This document shows, piece by piece, positions 21,648-31,541 of a stretch of 64,000 bases of DNA. Positions within the stretch are counted from its first letter, which is position 1, and each line of letters begins with the position of its first letter. The stretch comes from CAIWHR01 sp963713275. GTDB lineage: Bacteria; Pseudomonadota; Gammaproteobacteria; Burkholderiales; Casimicrobiaceae. The position numbers and the translations under genes were made by a program. The stretch spans positions 39,326-103,325 of the forward strand of contig CAVQLG010000023.1 in the NCBI GenBank assembly GCA_963713275.1, read 5' to 3'. The notes under the pieces are model-generated. The model was not told the DNA's origin and did not search any database. It saw nothing but the letters and a program-made list of their open reading frames with translations.

Positions 21648-22283
21648 TCATCTCGTCACAGGCTCTCCGGCCCGGCGAAAACGGTACATCGCAAGCTCGC
21701 CGCGCAGATTGGGCAGCAGCGTCACGATGCGAGCGCCCGAAACGACAACGCGATTCTCGATCGCGCAGCGGCGCTCGGCAAGGAAGACGTCGAAGTCGGC
21801 AACGGTGCACAGATGGATGTTCGGCGTGGCGTACCACTGGTAGGGAAGCGCTTTCGACACCGGCATGCGCCCGCGCGCGATCTGCAACCGGTGCGTCCAG
21901 TGGCCGAAGTTCGGAAAGGTGACGATCGCGTCGCGCCCGACGCGCAGCATCTCGTCGACGATGACCTCGGTGTGACGCATCGCCTGCAGCGTCTGCGACA
22001 GGATCACGCAGTCGAACGACGCGTCGTCGAAGCCGGCGAGGCCCGACTCGAGGTCGCTCTGCAGCACGTTGACGCCCTGCCGGATGCAGGCGAGCACGCC
22101 CGCGGGGTCGATCTCGATGCCATAGCCGGCCGCCTGCCGCTCGCGCCCCAGGTACGCGAGCAGGCTGCCGTCGCCGCAACCGAGGTCCAGCACCCGCGCA
22201 CCGCGGGCGATCCACGGCGCGATCACGGCGAAATCGGCGCGGCCCGCCGCGGCTGCCGCGGAAGGTCGATAAGGGGCGCTCAT
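21648..22283 (-). CDS. metW: Methionine biosynthesis protein MetW
   Basis: A 211-residue class I methyltransferase-like protein of the MetW family. Motif I is VLDLGCGDGSLLAYL; the later block YQWYATPNIHLCTVADF is diagnostic of MetW. MetW is needed, with MetX, for homoserine acetylation in several proteobacteria, probably through complex formation. Its ATG overlaps the metX stop by four bases (ATGA). It shares the metX riboswitch. Confidence 0.93.
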   Translation of the reverse strand: MSAPYRPSAAAAAGRADFAVIAPWIARGARVLDLGCGDGSLLAYLGRERQAAGYGIEIDPAGVLACIRQGVNVLQSDLESGLAGFDDASFDCVILSQTLQAMRHTEVIVDEMLRVGRDAIVTFPNFGHWTHRLQIARGRMPVSKALPYQWYATPNIHLCTVADFDVFLAERRCAIENRVVVSGARIVTLLPNLRGELAMYRFRRAGEPVTR

Positions 22284-23468
22284 GGCCCCTCCAGCGTCTC
22301 GGCGATGCGATCGAAGTAAGCGCTCACGGTTTCCATGTAGTGCGGTACATCGAGCAGGAAGGCGTCGTGACCGTGCGGCGCTGCGATCTCGACGTAGGCG
22401 ACCTCGCGGTCGTTGTCGACCAGCGCCTTGACGATCTCGCGCGACCGGGCCGGCGAGAACCGCCAGTCGGTGGTGAACGCGACGACCAGAAAACGGCAGC
22501 GTGCCGGCGCGAGTGCGCGCTTCAGGTCGCCGCCGGTCGCCAGCGCCGGATCGAAATAGTCGAGGGCCTTGGTGATGCGCAAATAGGTGTTCGCATCGTA
22601 GTACTCGGCGAACTTCTCGCCCTGGTAGCGCAGGTACGATTCGATCTGGAACTCGGGTTCGAACGAGTACTTGATGCCGGCGCGCAACGCGCGCCCGAAC
22701 TTCTCCTCCATCTGCTCGTCGGACAGGTACGTGATATGCCCGATCATGCGCGCCACGCGCAGGCCCCGCCGTGGCTTGGTTCCGGCGACGTCGAAGTGCC
22801 CTTCGTGGAAATCGGGGTCGGTCAGGATCGCCTGGCGCGCCACCTCGTTGAAGGCGATGTTCTGTGCCGAGAGGTTCGGCGCGGCCGCGATCACCAGCGC
22901 GTTGCCGATCCGGTGCGGATGGCGGATCGCCCAGCACAGCGCCTGCATGCCGCCGAGGCTGCCCCCCATTACCGCGGCGAAACGATCGATGCCAAGACGG
23001 TCGGCGAGCCGCGCCTGGGCGTCGACCCAATCCTCGACCGTGACCAGCGGGAAGTCGGCGCCCCAAGGCTGTCCGGTCGCCGGGTTCGGCGATGTCGGGC
23101 CGGTCGACCCGAAACAGCTGCCGATGTTGTTGACGCCGACCACGAAGAACCGCTCGGTGTCGAGCGGCTTGCCCGGCCCCACCATGTTGTCCCACCAGCC
23201 GACGTTCTCGGGATCGTTCGCGTAGTAGCCGGCAACGTGGTGCGAAGCGTTCAGCGCGTGACAGACGAGCACCGCATTGGTGCGGGCGGCGTTCAGCACG
23301 CCGTAGGTCTCGTACACGAGTTCGTAGCCGGACAGCGGGCGGCCGCAGGAAAGCGGCAGCGGATCCTCGAAGCGCGCGCGCTGCGCGACGACGGACCCGA
23401 CCGAACGGCCCCGCGGTGCGCTGCGCGGCGCCGGGATCGCCACCGGTGGTCGCGGAAAAGGCAGGCAT
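22280..23468 (-). CDS. metX: Homoserine O-acyltransferase, start in a different frame
   Basis: An alpha/beta-hydrolase acyltransferase that activates homoserine for methionine synthesis. The catalytic triad is present: nucleophile Ser in MGGSLGGMQ, Asp in TTDWRFSP and His in APHGHDAF near the C-terminus. The in-frame part runs from GTG 23443 to 22280. However, the only ATG with a good ribosome site (AGAGGG, seven bases ahead) is at 23468, one frame away. Deleting one C from the CCCC run at 23409-23412 would join MPAFSATTGG to the SVGSVVAQRARFEDPL block, the normal MetX N-terminus, so I infer a one-base insertion there. Expression is controlled by the upstream SAM-II riboswitch. Confidence 0.9.
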
Positions 23469-23491
23469 GTCAACCCTCTTTGGCGAAGGCG

Positions 23492-23527
23492 AAAAAAGAC
23501 CCGACCAGCTTGGCGTCCTGTCGGGTC
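23492..23527 (-). terminator. Intrinsic terminator in the metX leader
   Basis: On the minus strand GACCCGAC (23527-23520) and GTCGGGTC (23505-23498) form a perfect 8-bp stem around a 14-base loop, followed directly by six T. It lies between the SAM-II aptamer and the metX ribosome site, so it is an attenuator rather than the end of a gene. Confidence 0.92.
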
Positions 23528-23550
23528 GGTATCGGGAGCCCCCTTGCCGC

Positions 23551-23620
23551 GCCGCTTTAGCCGCATTTGTTCTGGACTGCGCGTCCGTAGCGCCCGCAAG
23601 CTGGTTCAAATCGGCGCCCG
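23551..23620 (-). promoter_or_regulatory. SAM-II (SAM-alpha) riboswitch
   Basis: Reading the minus strand, the SAM-II consensus blocks appear in order: GGCGCC, then GATTT, then CTTGC, then GGCGCT (closing P1 with one G-U pair), and after a spacer AAATGCGGCTAAA. The second spacer is longer than in the classic 52-nt type and can form a small extra hairpin (GGAC / GTCC). The element ends 80 bases before the metX ATG. SAM binding is known to lower expression of methionine genes. L1 bases 23605-23597 are complementary to 23512-23504 inside the terminator, which suggests the antiterminator. Confidence 0.87.
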
Positions 23621-23808
23621 CTCATTCTAGACAAATCGCGGCGGTTGTAGAAGCGGTGGCCGACCGCCGACTTCACCCGCCGACTCGCCGTGCCCGCGCG
23701 CCGCATCGCGTTCGGCCACCGCGGCGCCCGTGGCGGCTGTGCGCGTCCGTTGCGCCGTCGGGGACTACGCCGTGAACGCGCCGGCGCTCCCGTTGCGGGG
23801 TGCCGCCG

Positions 23809-25545
23809 TCAGGCGTTGAGCTTGTCCAGCAGCTCCAGGAGCTTTGCCGGATTCTCGGTGCGGCGCATCCGTTCGATGATCGGGCGCAACGAACCGACTT
23901 CGCTCGTCAGCACGCGTTGCTTGATCCCGAGAATGTGCGCCGGGTGCATCGAGAAGTTGCGCAGGCCCATCCCGAGCCACAGCCGTGTCAGCGCCTGCTC
24001 GCCGGCCATCTCGCCGCAAACGGCGATCGGCACGCCGGCCTTGTTCGCCCCTCCGATCGCCATCAGCAGCAGCCGGAGCACCGCGGGGTGCAACGGATCG
24101 TACAGGTGCGACACCGCGTCGTCGGAGCGGTCGATGGCAAGCGTGTACTGGATGAGATCGTTGGTGCCGATGGACAGGAAATCGAGTTTCTCCAGGAACG
24201 AGCCCATCGCGAGGACGGCGGCGGGGATCTCGAGCATGCCGCCGACCTCGACCCCCGAATCGAACGGCACGCCCTGCTCGCGCAGCGTCTCCTTGGCTTG
24301 CGCGATCATCGCCAGCGTCTGGTCGATCTCGGCGACCGAGGCGAGCATCGGGATCAGGATCCGCACCTTGCCGTAGTGCGAGGCGCGCAGGATCGCGCGC
24401 AGCTGCGTCTGGAAGAGCCTCGGCTCGGCAAGACAGAAGCGGATCGCGCGCAACCCCAGCGCCGGGTTCGGCGCGACGCGGACCGGCCCGCCCAGCCTTG
24501 CCAGGTCCTTGTCCGCGCCAAGGTCGAAGGTGCGGATCGTGACCGGCAGCCCGCCCATCCCCTCCGCGACGGTCCGGTAGGCGTCGAACTGCTCCTCCTC
24601 GGTCGGCAGTTCGTCGCGATGCAGGAACAGGAACTCCGACCGGAACAGGCCGATGCCGGTCGCCCCGCTCTCCCGCACTTGCTCGAGATCCTCGGGCAGC
24701 TCGATGTTGGCGTAGAGCTCGATCAGCTCGCCGTCGATCGTCCGCGCCGGCTTGGTCTTGAGGCGCTTGAGCTTCGCGCGCTCGAGCTCGAGCTCGCTCT
24801 GCTTCAGCCGGTACTCCGTGAGCACCGACTTGTCGGGATTGACGATGACGACGTGGTTGCCGCCGTCGACGATCAGGAGCTCGTTTTCGCGGATGAGCTG
24901 CCGCGCGTTGTGCGTGGCCACGACCGCGGGCACCGCGAGGCTGCGCGCCACGATCGCCGTATGCGAGGTGACGCCGCCGAGGTCGGTCAGGAAGCCGCCG
25001 AAACGGTGCTGCTTGAACTGGATGACGTCGGCGGGAGACAGGTCATGCGCGACCAGGATCGTCTGGTGCTCGGCGCCCGCGGCAGCGGCGAGCCCGGGCT
25101 TGCCCAGCAGCCGCTTCAGGATTCGCTCGACGACCTGGACCACGTCGGCCTTGCGCTCGCGCAGGTAGGGATCCTCGATCTCCTCGAACTGCTCGACCAG
25201 CACGTTCATCTGCTCCCGCAGCGCCCATTCGGCATTGCAGCGCTGGTCAGCGATGATTTCCTTCGGCATCTCGCACAGGGTGGCGTCGTTGAGGATCATC
25301 CAGTGCACGTCGAGGAACGCGCCGAACTCCGCCGGCGCGTCGCCGCCGGTCATCGTCGAGCGCAGGTTCTCGATCTCGCCGCGGACTTCCGCGAGGGCGT
25401 TGCTGAAGCGTGCGACCTCGGCGTCGACTCGCGCCTGGGGAATCGTGTAGTGCGCGACCTCCAGCGCGGCGTGCGAGACGAGCTGTGCCCGCCCGATGGC
25501 GATGCCCGCCGAGACGCCGATGCCGTGCAACGCGAAACTGGCCAC
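23809..25545 (-). CDS. ptsI: PTS enzyme I
   Basis: A 578-residue enzyme I, which takes phosphate from PEP onto a histidine and passes it to HPr. Active-site His195 lies in GGVTSHTAIVARSL. The C-terminal PEP-binding barrel shows GIGLFRSEFLFL, the conserved GVPFDSGVEVGGMLEIPAAVL region and FSIGTNDLIQYTLA-type block (here LSIGTNDLIQYTLA). Full length. Last gene of the gshB / EIIA / ptsH / ptsI operon. No sugar permease (EIIBC) is present, which fits the regulatory PTS of betaproteobacteria. Confidence 0.95.
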   Translation of the reverse strand: MASFALHGIGVSAGIAIGRAQLVSHAALEVAHYTIPQARVDAEVARFSNALAEVRGEIENLRSTMTGGDAPAEFGAFLDVHWMILNDATLCEMPKEIIADQRCNAEWALREQMNVLVEQFEEIEDPYLRERKADVVQVVERILKRLLGKPGLAAAAGAEHQTILVAHDLSPADVIQFKQHRFGGFLTDLGGVTSHTAIVARSLAVPAVVATHNARQLIRENELLIVDGGNHVVIVNPDKSVLTEYRLKQSELELERAKLKRLKTKPARTIDGELIELYANIELPEDLEQVRESGATGIGLFRSEFLFLHRDELPTEEEQFDAYRTVAEGMGGLPVTIRTFDLGADKDLARLGGPVRVAPNPALGLRAIRFCLAEPRLFQTQLRAILRASHYGKVRILIPMLASVAEIDQTLAMIAQAKETLREQGVPFDSGVEVGGMLEIPAAVLAMGSFLEKLDFLSIGTNDLIQYTLAIDRSDDAVSHLYDPLHPAVLRLLLMAIGGANKAGVPIAVCGEMAGEQALTRLWLGMGLRNFSMHPAHILGIKQRVLTSEVGSLRPIIERMRRTENPAKLLELLDKLNA

Positions 25546-25564
25546 GGGACGCAGCAGCGGCGGT

Positions 25565-25834
25565 TCAGCCGCCCTCGCCGAAGTAGTCGTCGATCAGCCC
25601 GACGATCGCCTCCATGGCCTCGACCTCGTCGGGACCCTCGGTCTCCAGCGTCACGCGCGCGCCCTTGCCGGCGGCCAGCATCATCACGCCCATGATGCTC
25701 TTGGCGTTGACGCGCCGCGTCGCGCGCGACATGAAGACCTCGCATTCGTACTTGGCGGCAAGCTGCGTGAGCTTGGCCGAGGCTCGGGCGTGCAGGCCGA
25801 GCTTGTTGATGATCTCAACCTCGCGCTGCTGCAT
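25565..25834 (-). CDS. ptsH: HPr phosphocarrier
   Basis: An 89-residue HPr. His15 in LGLHARAS is the site phosphorylated by enzyme I. Ser46 in AKSIMGVMML is in the position phosphorylated by HPr kinase where that enzyme exists; none is encoded in the window. It overlaps the end of the EIIA gene by 20 bases and is followed 19 bases later by ptsI. Confidence 0.96.
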   Translation of the reverse strand: MQQREVEIINKLGLHARASAKLTQLAAKYECEVFMSRATRRVNAKSIMGVMMLAAGKGARVTLETEGPDEVEAMEAIVGLIDDYFGEGG

Positions 25835-26228
25835 GGGCGGGATCGACGTTGATGCGCAGCACGCCCTCGCAGCCGCCGGATACGGCTTTCGTCACCATGG
25901 TCTCCATGCCCTTGCCGCGGTAGGTGAAGGCCCGTACCAGCATCGGCAGGTTGACGCCGGCGACGGCCTCGACGCGACCCGGCTGCAACAGCTTGCAGGC
26001 GAGGTTGCAGGGTGTGGCTCCGTAGATGTCGGAGAAGACCAGCACGCCATCGCCGCTGTCGAGCCGCGCGAGCTGCTCGCGCGCGACCGGAAGGAGCTCA
26101 AGCGGGTCGTCGGTCGCCGCGACCGACAACACCTCGAACTGCGCCGGGCGGGCGCCCAGGACATGCGCGACGGCGCGCGCGAGGCTGTCCCCCAGGCTGT
26201 CGTGCGCGACGATGAGAATCCCGATCAA
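25815..26228 (-). CDS. PTS EIIA, mannose/sorbose family
   Basis: A 137-residue EIIA domain of the mannose family, normally phosphorylated on His9 in GILIVAHDSLG. The rest of the fold is recognisable, with FSDIYGATPCN and VAGVNLPMLVRA. In betaproteobacteria this lone EIIA with HPr and EI serves regulation rather than sugar import. The start is a TTG at 26228 preceded by a GGGGGG ribosome site; the open frame upstream lacks homology. It follows gshB after 66 bases and overlaps ptsH. Confidence 0.9.
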   Translation of the reverse strand: MIGILIVAHDSLGDSLARAVAHVLGARPAQFEVLSVAATDDPLELLPVAREQLARLDSGDGVLVFSDIYGATPCNLACKLLQPGRVEAVAGVNLPMLVRAFTYRGKGMETMVTKAVSGGCEGVLRINVDPAHAAARG

Positions 26229-26294
26229 AGCCGCCCCCCACTCGGACCGGTGCCGCCGCCTTCGCACGAGACGCGGCCGGCCCTGCGCCGGATG

Positions 26295-27254
26295 TTAGCA
26301 CGCACCCCGCGGCGCAGCCGCGGCGCGCAGCAGCGCGTCGGCGAACATGGCGGCCACGTCGAAACCGGTCTGCGCCGTGATCTCGACGAAGCACGTGGGG
26401 CTGGTGACGTTGACTTCGGTGAGGCAGGCGCCGATGACGTCGAGCCCCACCAGCAGCAGGCCCTCGGCCCACAGCCGCGGCCCGATCGCCAGCGCGATCT
26501 CGCGTTCACGCGACGACAGCGGCCTTGCCTCGCCGCGCCCGCCGGCGGCGAGATTGCCCCGTGTCTCGCCGGGCCGCGGAATGCGGGCCAGCACGAACGG
26601 CACCGGCTCGCCGGCGATCAGCAGCACGCGCTTGTCGCCGTCGGCGATCTCCGGCAGGTAACGTTGTGCCATGACGGTGCGCTGTCCGTGCACGCCGACA
26701 GTCTCGACGATGACGTTGCGATTCGGGTCGTCGTCGCGCAGCCGGAACACCGACGCGCCGCCCATGCCGTCGAGCGGCTTCAGGATCGTGTCCCGGTGAC
26801 GATCGACAAAGGCGTGGATACGTTCTGGATCGCGGGTCACCAGCGTGGGCGCGATAAACTCCGCGAACCTGGCGATCGCCAACTTCTCGTTGTGGTCGCG
26901 AATCGCCCGCGGACGGTTGAACACGCGGGCTCCCTCGCGCTCCGCGGCTTCGAGCAGGTAGGTCGCGTAGACGTACTCCATGTCGAACGGCGGGTCCTTC
27001 CGCTGCAGCACTGCGGCAAAACTGGCGAGCGGCCGGTCGACCGGCGTCCCGGCGCGGTACCAATCCGCGTCGTCGGGAACGAGCGCAAGCGGCGTGACCC
27101 GCGCCTTGACGCTGCCCTCGTCCCAATAGAGGTCGGATGGCTCGAGCGCGAACACGCCGTGCCCGCGCCCGGCGAGCGCCCGCATCATCGCAACGCTCGA
27201 GTCCTTGTAGGCCTTGAGCAGCGGCAAGGGATCGAGGACGAAGGCGAATTCCAT
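26295..27254 (-). CDS. gshB: Glutathione synthetase
   Basis: A 319-residue ATP-grasp enzyme that joins glycine to gamma-glutamylcysteine. The start MEFAFVLDPL carries the substrate-binding Asp-Pro motif; ATP-grasp elements include LKPLDGMGGASVF, VMAQRYLPEI and the metal-binding ...CLTEVNVTSPTCF, with Glu and Asn. Length is normal. First gene of the PTS operon, an order widely conserved in betaproteobacteria. It is divergent from a small lipoprotein gene across 264 bases, in which I see no further gene. Confidence 0.95.
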   Translation of the reverse strand: MEFAFVLDPLPLLKAYKDSSVAMMRALAGRGHGVFALEPSDLYWDEGSVKARVTPLALVPDDADWYRAGTPVDRPLASFAAVLQRKDPPFDMEYVYATYLLEAAEREGARVFNRPRAIRDHNEKLAIARFAEFIAPTLVTRDPERIHAFVDRHRDTILKPLDGMGGASVFRLRDDDPNRNVIVETVGVHGQRTVMAQRYLPEIADGDKRVLLIAGEPVPFVLARIPRPGETRGNLAAGGRGEARPLSSREREIALAIGPRLWAEGLLLVGLDVIGACLTEVNVTSPTCFVEITAQTGFDVAAMFADALLRAAAAPRGAC

Positions 27255-27518
27255 GGTCGGCTCGGTGGCGTGAACGGGCAGGCGCGGGGCACGCGCGCCG
27301 GCAGCGACGCCGCAGCGCGCAACTTCCAGCGGCGCAGGACGAAAGCCCGCGCCCGCAGAGCGCTCGTGGGAGCGCGTCGTCGCGCCTGGGGCTCGCGCCC
27401 GACACCCGCTTGTGGCATCGTACCACTCGCCCGGCGGGCGCTCGCGTCGGCCCGAGGCCGCGGTGCGCGCCCGGGAGCGAACGCCCACCGGCGGCGCTAC
27501 GGTTCCCTGGAGACCCGC

Positions 27519-27713
27519 ATGACGACCTCACCCCGCTCGCTTCGACTTGCCGCCATCGCCGCCGTCTGCTTGCTGTCGGGGTGTCCGGGCCGCGACGAGA
27601 AGGGGCTCGATTTCACCAAGACCCAGCGGGAGGCGCTGGAGAAGGCAAGAGGCGTCGAACAAGCGGTTCAGGACGCAGCCGCGAAGCGAGCCGGCGACGC
27701 CGAGCGGCCGTGA
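27519..27713 (+). CDS. Small lipoprotein
   Basis: A 64-residue predicted lipoprotein. The signal peptide is followed by the lipobox LLSGC, with Cys at residue 22; the mature part is short, charged and probably helical (Lys/Glu/Ala-rich). A CTGGAG ribosome site precedes ATG 27519. Comparable tiny lipoproteins of unknown role are often found beside gshB in betaproteobacteria. The gene is convergent with the FIST protein gene. Confidence 0.7.
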   Translation: MTTSPRSLRLAAIAAVCLLSGCPGRDEKGLDFTKTQREALEKARGVEQAVQDAAAKRAGDAERP

Positions 27714-27764
27714 CCCGGGCGACCCAGGACGCGCCTCGGCGGCGTCATGCCGCGCGCAGCGAGG

Positions 27765-28913
27765 TCAGCGCTCGCCGATCCGCATGACGGTCATGGTCTG
27801 ATTGTGCAGGCGGCTTCCGTGCGTCGCCGCCACCGGTCCGAACTCTCCTTGCGCGTAGAAGCCGGCAAGCACGGCGTCCGTGCCCAGGACCGCGGCGACG
27901 GCTTCGACCTCTTCGGCGACACGCGACCCGAGGAAACGCTGGCGGCCGGTGCAGCTCACCAACATCGCCAGTGACTCCCCTGTCGGCTCGTCGCCTCGCG
28001 CCGTGTCCCGCGCCGCCACTTCGGCGCCGTCGATCAGGGCGTCGCTCGACGCGTGCATCAACCGAAGGTAGCCGGCGGGGTCGATTTCGTCGGCGAGCTG
28101 CAGCGTTCCGTGGGATTCGTCGATCCCCACGATCGCGCGGATGAGGCCGTCGCGGTCGCCTTGAGCCCGCAGCATCTGAAACGGGTACCGCAGCAGCGCG
28201 GCGGGCAACTGCCGCGCGTGCATGCCGAGATAGCGCTTGTAGAGCGTCAGCGCGGATTCCCCGTCGAGCTCGGCCAGCACCTTTCCATGGCAGCGGGTGA
28301 CCTTGCGCGAAGGCCCGAACGCCTGCCAGCCGCCGGAGGAACCGCGACCGATCGCCATCCGCTGGCCGTACAGACCCACGGCCACGATCCGGCGATCGGA
28401 CACGCCGCCGCTGTCGAGCGTGAAGGCTTGTCGGGACGCCACGCCGCCGTCGGCGAGGCCCCCGGCGACCGCAGCGCCCAGGGTCTTGGTGATCCCGCGC
28501 AGGAGCGCGCTGCCGTCGATGCCTCGTCCGTGACCGAACAGCAGCACAGCCTGCAGCCCCGGTCCCTCCAGCTTGGCGGCGAGCCTCGCTCCGGCCGCGA
28601 ACGACTCGTCCGCCGAGGCGGGTTCGATCGACGCGCCCTTGATCGATCCGTGGTCGAACTGGACCGCGGTCACGACGCACGTGCGGTCGTCGACGCCCCC
28701 CTCCGAGATTGCGCCAGGCGTCGAGCAACCCGCCCGGACCGCCTCGGGAAACAGCAGTTCCAGCGTGTCGGCCAGTGTCGGGACCCGAAAGAACTCGGGG
28801 TCGCCGAACACCAGCAGAAGCTCCGGATCGAGTTCGGCCAGACCCTTGAGCCGCGCGCCGAACTGCGCGCTGCTCGCTCCCGGGCAATCCAGGCTGACCT
28901 GCCGAATCCTCAT
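27765..28913 (-). CDS. FIST-domain protein
   Basis: A 382-residue cytoplasmic protein with FIST N (about 25-220) and FIST C (about 225-365) domains, predicted to bind small ligands such as amino acids in signalling. Readable family features are LLLVFGDPEFF at the start of the first domain, AGCSTPGAISEGGV (the Gly-Cys-Ser-Thr motif), and LVSCTGRQRFLG near the C-terminus. No kinase, cyclase or chemoreceptor domain is fused or nearby, so its output is unclear. The ATG at 28913 gives the natural domain boundary; the open frame reads on upstream without homology. Confidence 0.88.
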   Translation of the reverse strand: MRIRQVSLDCPGASSAQFGARLKGLAELDPELLLVFGDPEFFRVPTLADTLELLFPEAVRAGCSTPGAISEGGVDDRTCVVTAVQFDHGSIKGASIEPASADESFAAGARLAAKLEGPGLQAVLLFGHGRGIDGSALLRGITKTLGAAVAGGLADGGVASRQAFTLDSGGVSDRRIVAVGLYGQRMAIGRGSSGGWQAFGPSRKVTRCHGKVLAELDGESALTLYKRYLGMHARQLPAALLRYPFQMLRAQGDRDGLIRAIVGIDESHGTLQLADEIDPAGYLRLMHASSDALIDGAEVAARDTARGDEPTGESLAMLVSCTGRQRFLGSRVAEEVEAVAAVLGTDAVLAGFYAQGEFGPVAATHGSRLHNQTMTVMRIGER

Positions 28914-29282
28914 CGTCGCTTCCCCGGGTGGTCCGACTCCGTCCAGGCCCCACGGCGTGCGGGACGCAGGTTCTGCCGCGAAACGGCACTGTCGAGCGTC
29001 CGCAATCCTGGCCGCGGGGGCATTTGCGCCAGGATTCGCCGTTTGTCCCCGAAGCACGCAACCGGCGTGCCAGTCCCGCCGCGACTTCACCGGCGCAACG
29101 GTGCGGGCGGCGAGGGCGCCGGAGGCGAACGCGGGACCGCGGGCAGCACCCGGATGGGCTCGGGCGCCACGGGTATAATTTCCCTTCCTTCTCCGCCGGC
29201 CGGCGGCATCCGGCGGCCGGCGGCATCCGCCCCGAGGCTCCCCGGGCGACCGAGCGCGCCGCCGCGGTAGCCGATTCGATCC
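28914..29282. other. Intergenic region between FIST gene and prfC
   Basis: 369 bases between two divergent genes. It holds the consensus TATAAT at 29174-29179 and, just after it (about 29192-29230), a near-perfect tandem duplication of a 17-base unit built on CCGGCGGCATCC. I see no gene in the rest. Confidence 0.7.
29174..29179 (+). promoter_or_regulatory. Probable prfC -10 element (TATAAT)
   Basis: An exact sigma-70 -10 consensus on the plus strand in a GC-rich context, 104 bases ahead of the prfC ATG. No matching -35 hexamer is visible about 17 bases upstream. The run of CCGGCGGC duplications lies in the 5' untranslated region that would result. Confidence 0.5.
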
Positions 29283-30908
<1,626 letters not shown>

Positions 30909-30957
30909 GGCTGCCGGGCCGCCTTGCGGCGGGCTCGCCGCGCCGCTGGCCGGCCGC

Positions 30958-31359
30958 TCAGCCTTCCCGCACCAGGTGATACGCCAGGTCGGCGTCGGTC
31001 AGCATCGCGACGGGTCGGCGCTCACCGTCGTCGTCCAGCACCACGACGACCTCGTGCAACGGCGTTTTCAGCACCGCGCGGGCGGCGTCGGCAAGCAACG
31101 CCTGGGGCGCCACCACCGGCACGTCGCGCACCATGTGGTCCTTGACCAGGCGGGAACCCCAGTCGTCGTGCGCGAGATGCGCATCGAGGATCTGGACGCG
31201 CGTGATGACGCCCTGCAGGTGACCGTGCTCGTCCTGCACGACCAGGCTGCGGACGTCGTCTTCCACCATCAGGCGGATCGCCGTGAGCAGCGTCGTTGCC
31301 GGACCGCAGCTGTGCGTGCCGTAGCGCTTTGCCTGAAGAACCGTTCTGCCTTTTTTCAT
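30958..31359 (-). CDS. Tandem CBS-domain protein
   Basis: A 133-residue stand-alone Bateman module: two CBS motifs (about 10-63 and 70-130) that typically bind adenine nucleotides. Typical segments are GVITRVQILDAHL in the first and VAMLTDADLAYHLVREG in the second. Ribosome site AAGGAAAG lies eight bases before the ATG. It starts with MKKGRTVLQAKRYG and has no signal peptide. Target unknown. It is convergent with prfC. A second CBS pair is found fused to the carboxylase/reductase-like enzyme at 55510. Confidence 0.88.
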   Translation of the reverse strand: MKKGRTVLQAKRYGTHSCGPATTLLTAIRLMVEDDVRSLVVQDEHGHLQGVITRVQILDAHLAHDDWGSRLVKDHMVRDVPVVAPQALLADAARAVLKTPLHEVVVVLDDDGERRPVAMLTDADLAYHLVREG

Positions 31360-31541
31360 GCGCTTTCCTTTGTTCGCGCCGCCGCGGCACCCGCCGACAC
31401 GGGCGCACGCGCCGACGGGCGATCGACTTCGCGCGAGGAGCCCTCTGCCGGGCAGGCGTGCACCCGTCGAAGGCAGAGCTTCCCGGCAACCGTGAACGGC
31501 ATTATCGCGGAAGCGCAACCGCACAACCAGCGCGGTGGGCG

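Noticed and set aside
23444..23599. The metX frame extended upstream to ATG 23563, across the terminator and riboswitch.
   Set aside because: That part is the riboswitch and terminator; translation through it would be meaningless and the residues do not match MetX.
23597..23612. A GGTTCAAATC stretch on the plus strand resembling the T-arm of a tRNA.
   Set aside because: It belongs to the metX leader on the minus strand (aptamer loop); no acceptor stem, anticodon arm or CCA is present around it.
31340..31357. A run of six T (GCCTTTTTTC) on the plus strand, possibly the prfC terminator.
   Set aside because: No stem of useful length precedes it on the plus strand, and on the minus strand it is the start of the CBS gene (Met-Lys-Lys).
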